From: an uncultured beta proteobacterium
Lineage (GTDB): Bacteria > Pseudomonadota > Gammaproteobacteria > Burkholderiales > Burkholderiaceae_C
Direction of reading: 5' to 3'
DNA length: 5,694 nt
NCBI GenBank assembly: GCA_903927495.1
Contig: CAIYNH010000020.1
Location: 1 to 5,694, forward strand
Both the position numbers and the translations under genes were made by a program. How positions within the stretch are numbered: position 1 is the first letter of the stretch; every line of letters begins with the position of its first letter. Under the pieces are notes generated by a model. It was given only the letters and a program-made list of their open reading frames with translations. It made no database searches and was not told where the DNA came from. Below are positions 5,539 through 5,694 of this stretch, in pieces.

Positions 5539-5694
5539 ATGCCTACTTTGCTGATCAAAAACGCCCGCTGCATTGCCACCTTTGACCATGCCGACCCAAG
5601 TCGATCCCTTGAACTGAGCCATGCCTCAATCCTCGTCAAGGATCGGTGCATACAAGCCATCGGCCCGGCTGCCGATTTGCCACAAACTGCAGAC
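5539..5694 (+). CDS. Amidohydrolase, probable 8-oxoguanine deaminase (N-terminal part, cut by window edge)
   Basis: Only the first 52 codons are visible. The N-terminus MPTLLIKNARCIATFD, then an ILVKDRCIQAIGPAADLP segment (about 34-51), is the small beta-domain that opens COG0402 amidohydrolases. Its wording is close to the 8-oxoguanine deaminase and hydroxydechloroatrazine ethylaminohydrolase group. 8-oxoguanine deaminase hydrolyses 8-oxoguanine to urate and ammonia in the cytoplasm; the same product comes from XdhAB, which supports the call. The metal-binding HxH motif and the other ligands lie beyond the window, so guanine deaminase or another triazine/purine hydrolase is not excluded. ATG 5539 is the first possible start, because an in-frame TGA stands at 5509-5511. 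No Shine-Dalgarno is at the usual distance; a tandem octamer array occupies that place. Confidence 0.75.
   Translation, partial: MPTLLIKNARCIATFDHADPSRSLELSHASILVKDRCIQAIGPAADLPQTAD

Overview
The window looks like a chromosomal purine-catabolism locus from a betaproteobacterium, probably Burkholderiales and most likely Comamonadaceae-like. This rests on protein style (XdhA/XdhB of the bacterial two-subunit type, a BMP-type nucleoside ABC ATPase with an FQHFSLFD segment, an 8-oxoguanine-deaminase-like N-terminus) and on moderately GC-rich, uniform codon use. The taxonomic call is inference. There is no rRNA, tRNA, CRISPR array, IS element or prophage signal.

Layout: (1) 1-554, minus strand: N-terminal part of an ABC transporter ATP-binding protein of the nucleoside/simple-sugar (YufO-like) type, cut by the left edge. 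(2) 555-831: divergent intergenic region with a sigma-54-like -24/-12 element (694-709) directly preceded by an imperfect inverted repeat (663-693), then a roughly 110-nt leader before xdhA. (3) 832-2298 and 2295-4628, plus strand: xdhA and xdhB, overlapping by ATGA, together a complete molybdenum xanthine dehydrogenase with all expected cofactor ligands and active-site residues. (4) 4629-4715: short convergent gap. It has no clear terminator, but a strong Shine-Dalgarno lies ahead of a 20-codon reading frame that runs into the antisense 3' end of the next gene. The chaperone gene xdhC, often found here, is absent. (5) 4716-5339, minus strand: a Crp/Fnr-superfamily regulator without FNR-type iron-sulfur cysteines and without a recognisable cyclic-nucleotide pocket. 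(6) 5340-5538: divergent intergenic region with a near-consensus FNR-type box (5374-5387), a small hairpin, a Shine-Dalgarno ahead of a hexapeptide frame, and four octamers phased at exactly 8 bp that end at the next start codon. (7) 5539-5694, plus strand: N-terminus of an amidohydrolase, probably 8-oxoguanine deaminase, cut by the right edge.

How the parts fit: the ABC system probably imports purines or nucleosides. XdhAB oxidises hypoxanthine and xanthine to urate, and 8-oxoguanine deaminase also yields urate, so two routes converge on one product. The protein content is conventional. The points worth a second look are regulatory: possible sigma-54 (nitrogen) control of xdhAB, an FNR-type site beside an unusual Crp/Fnr protein, and the tandem octamers that occupy the place of the deaminase ribosome binding site.
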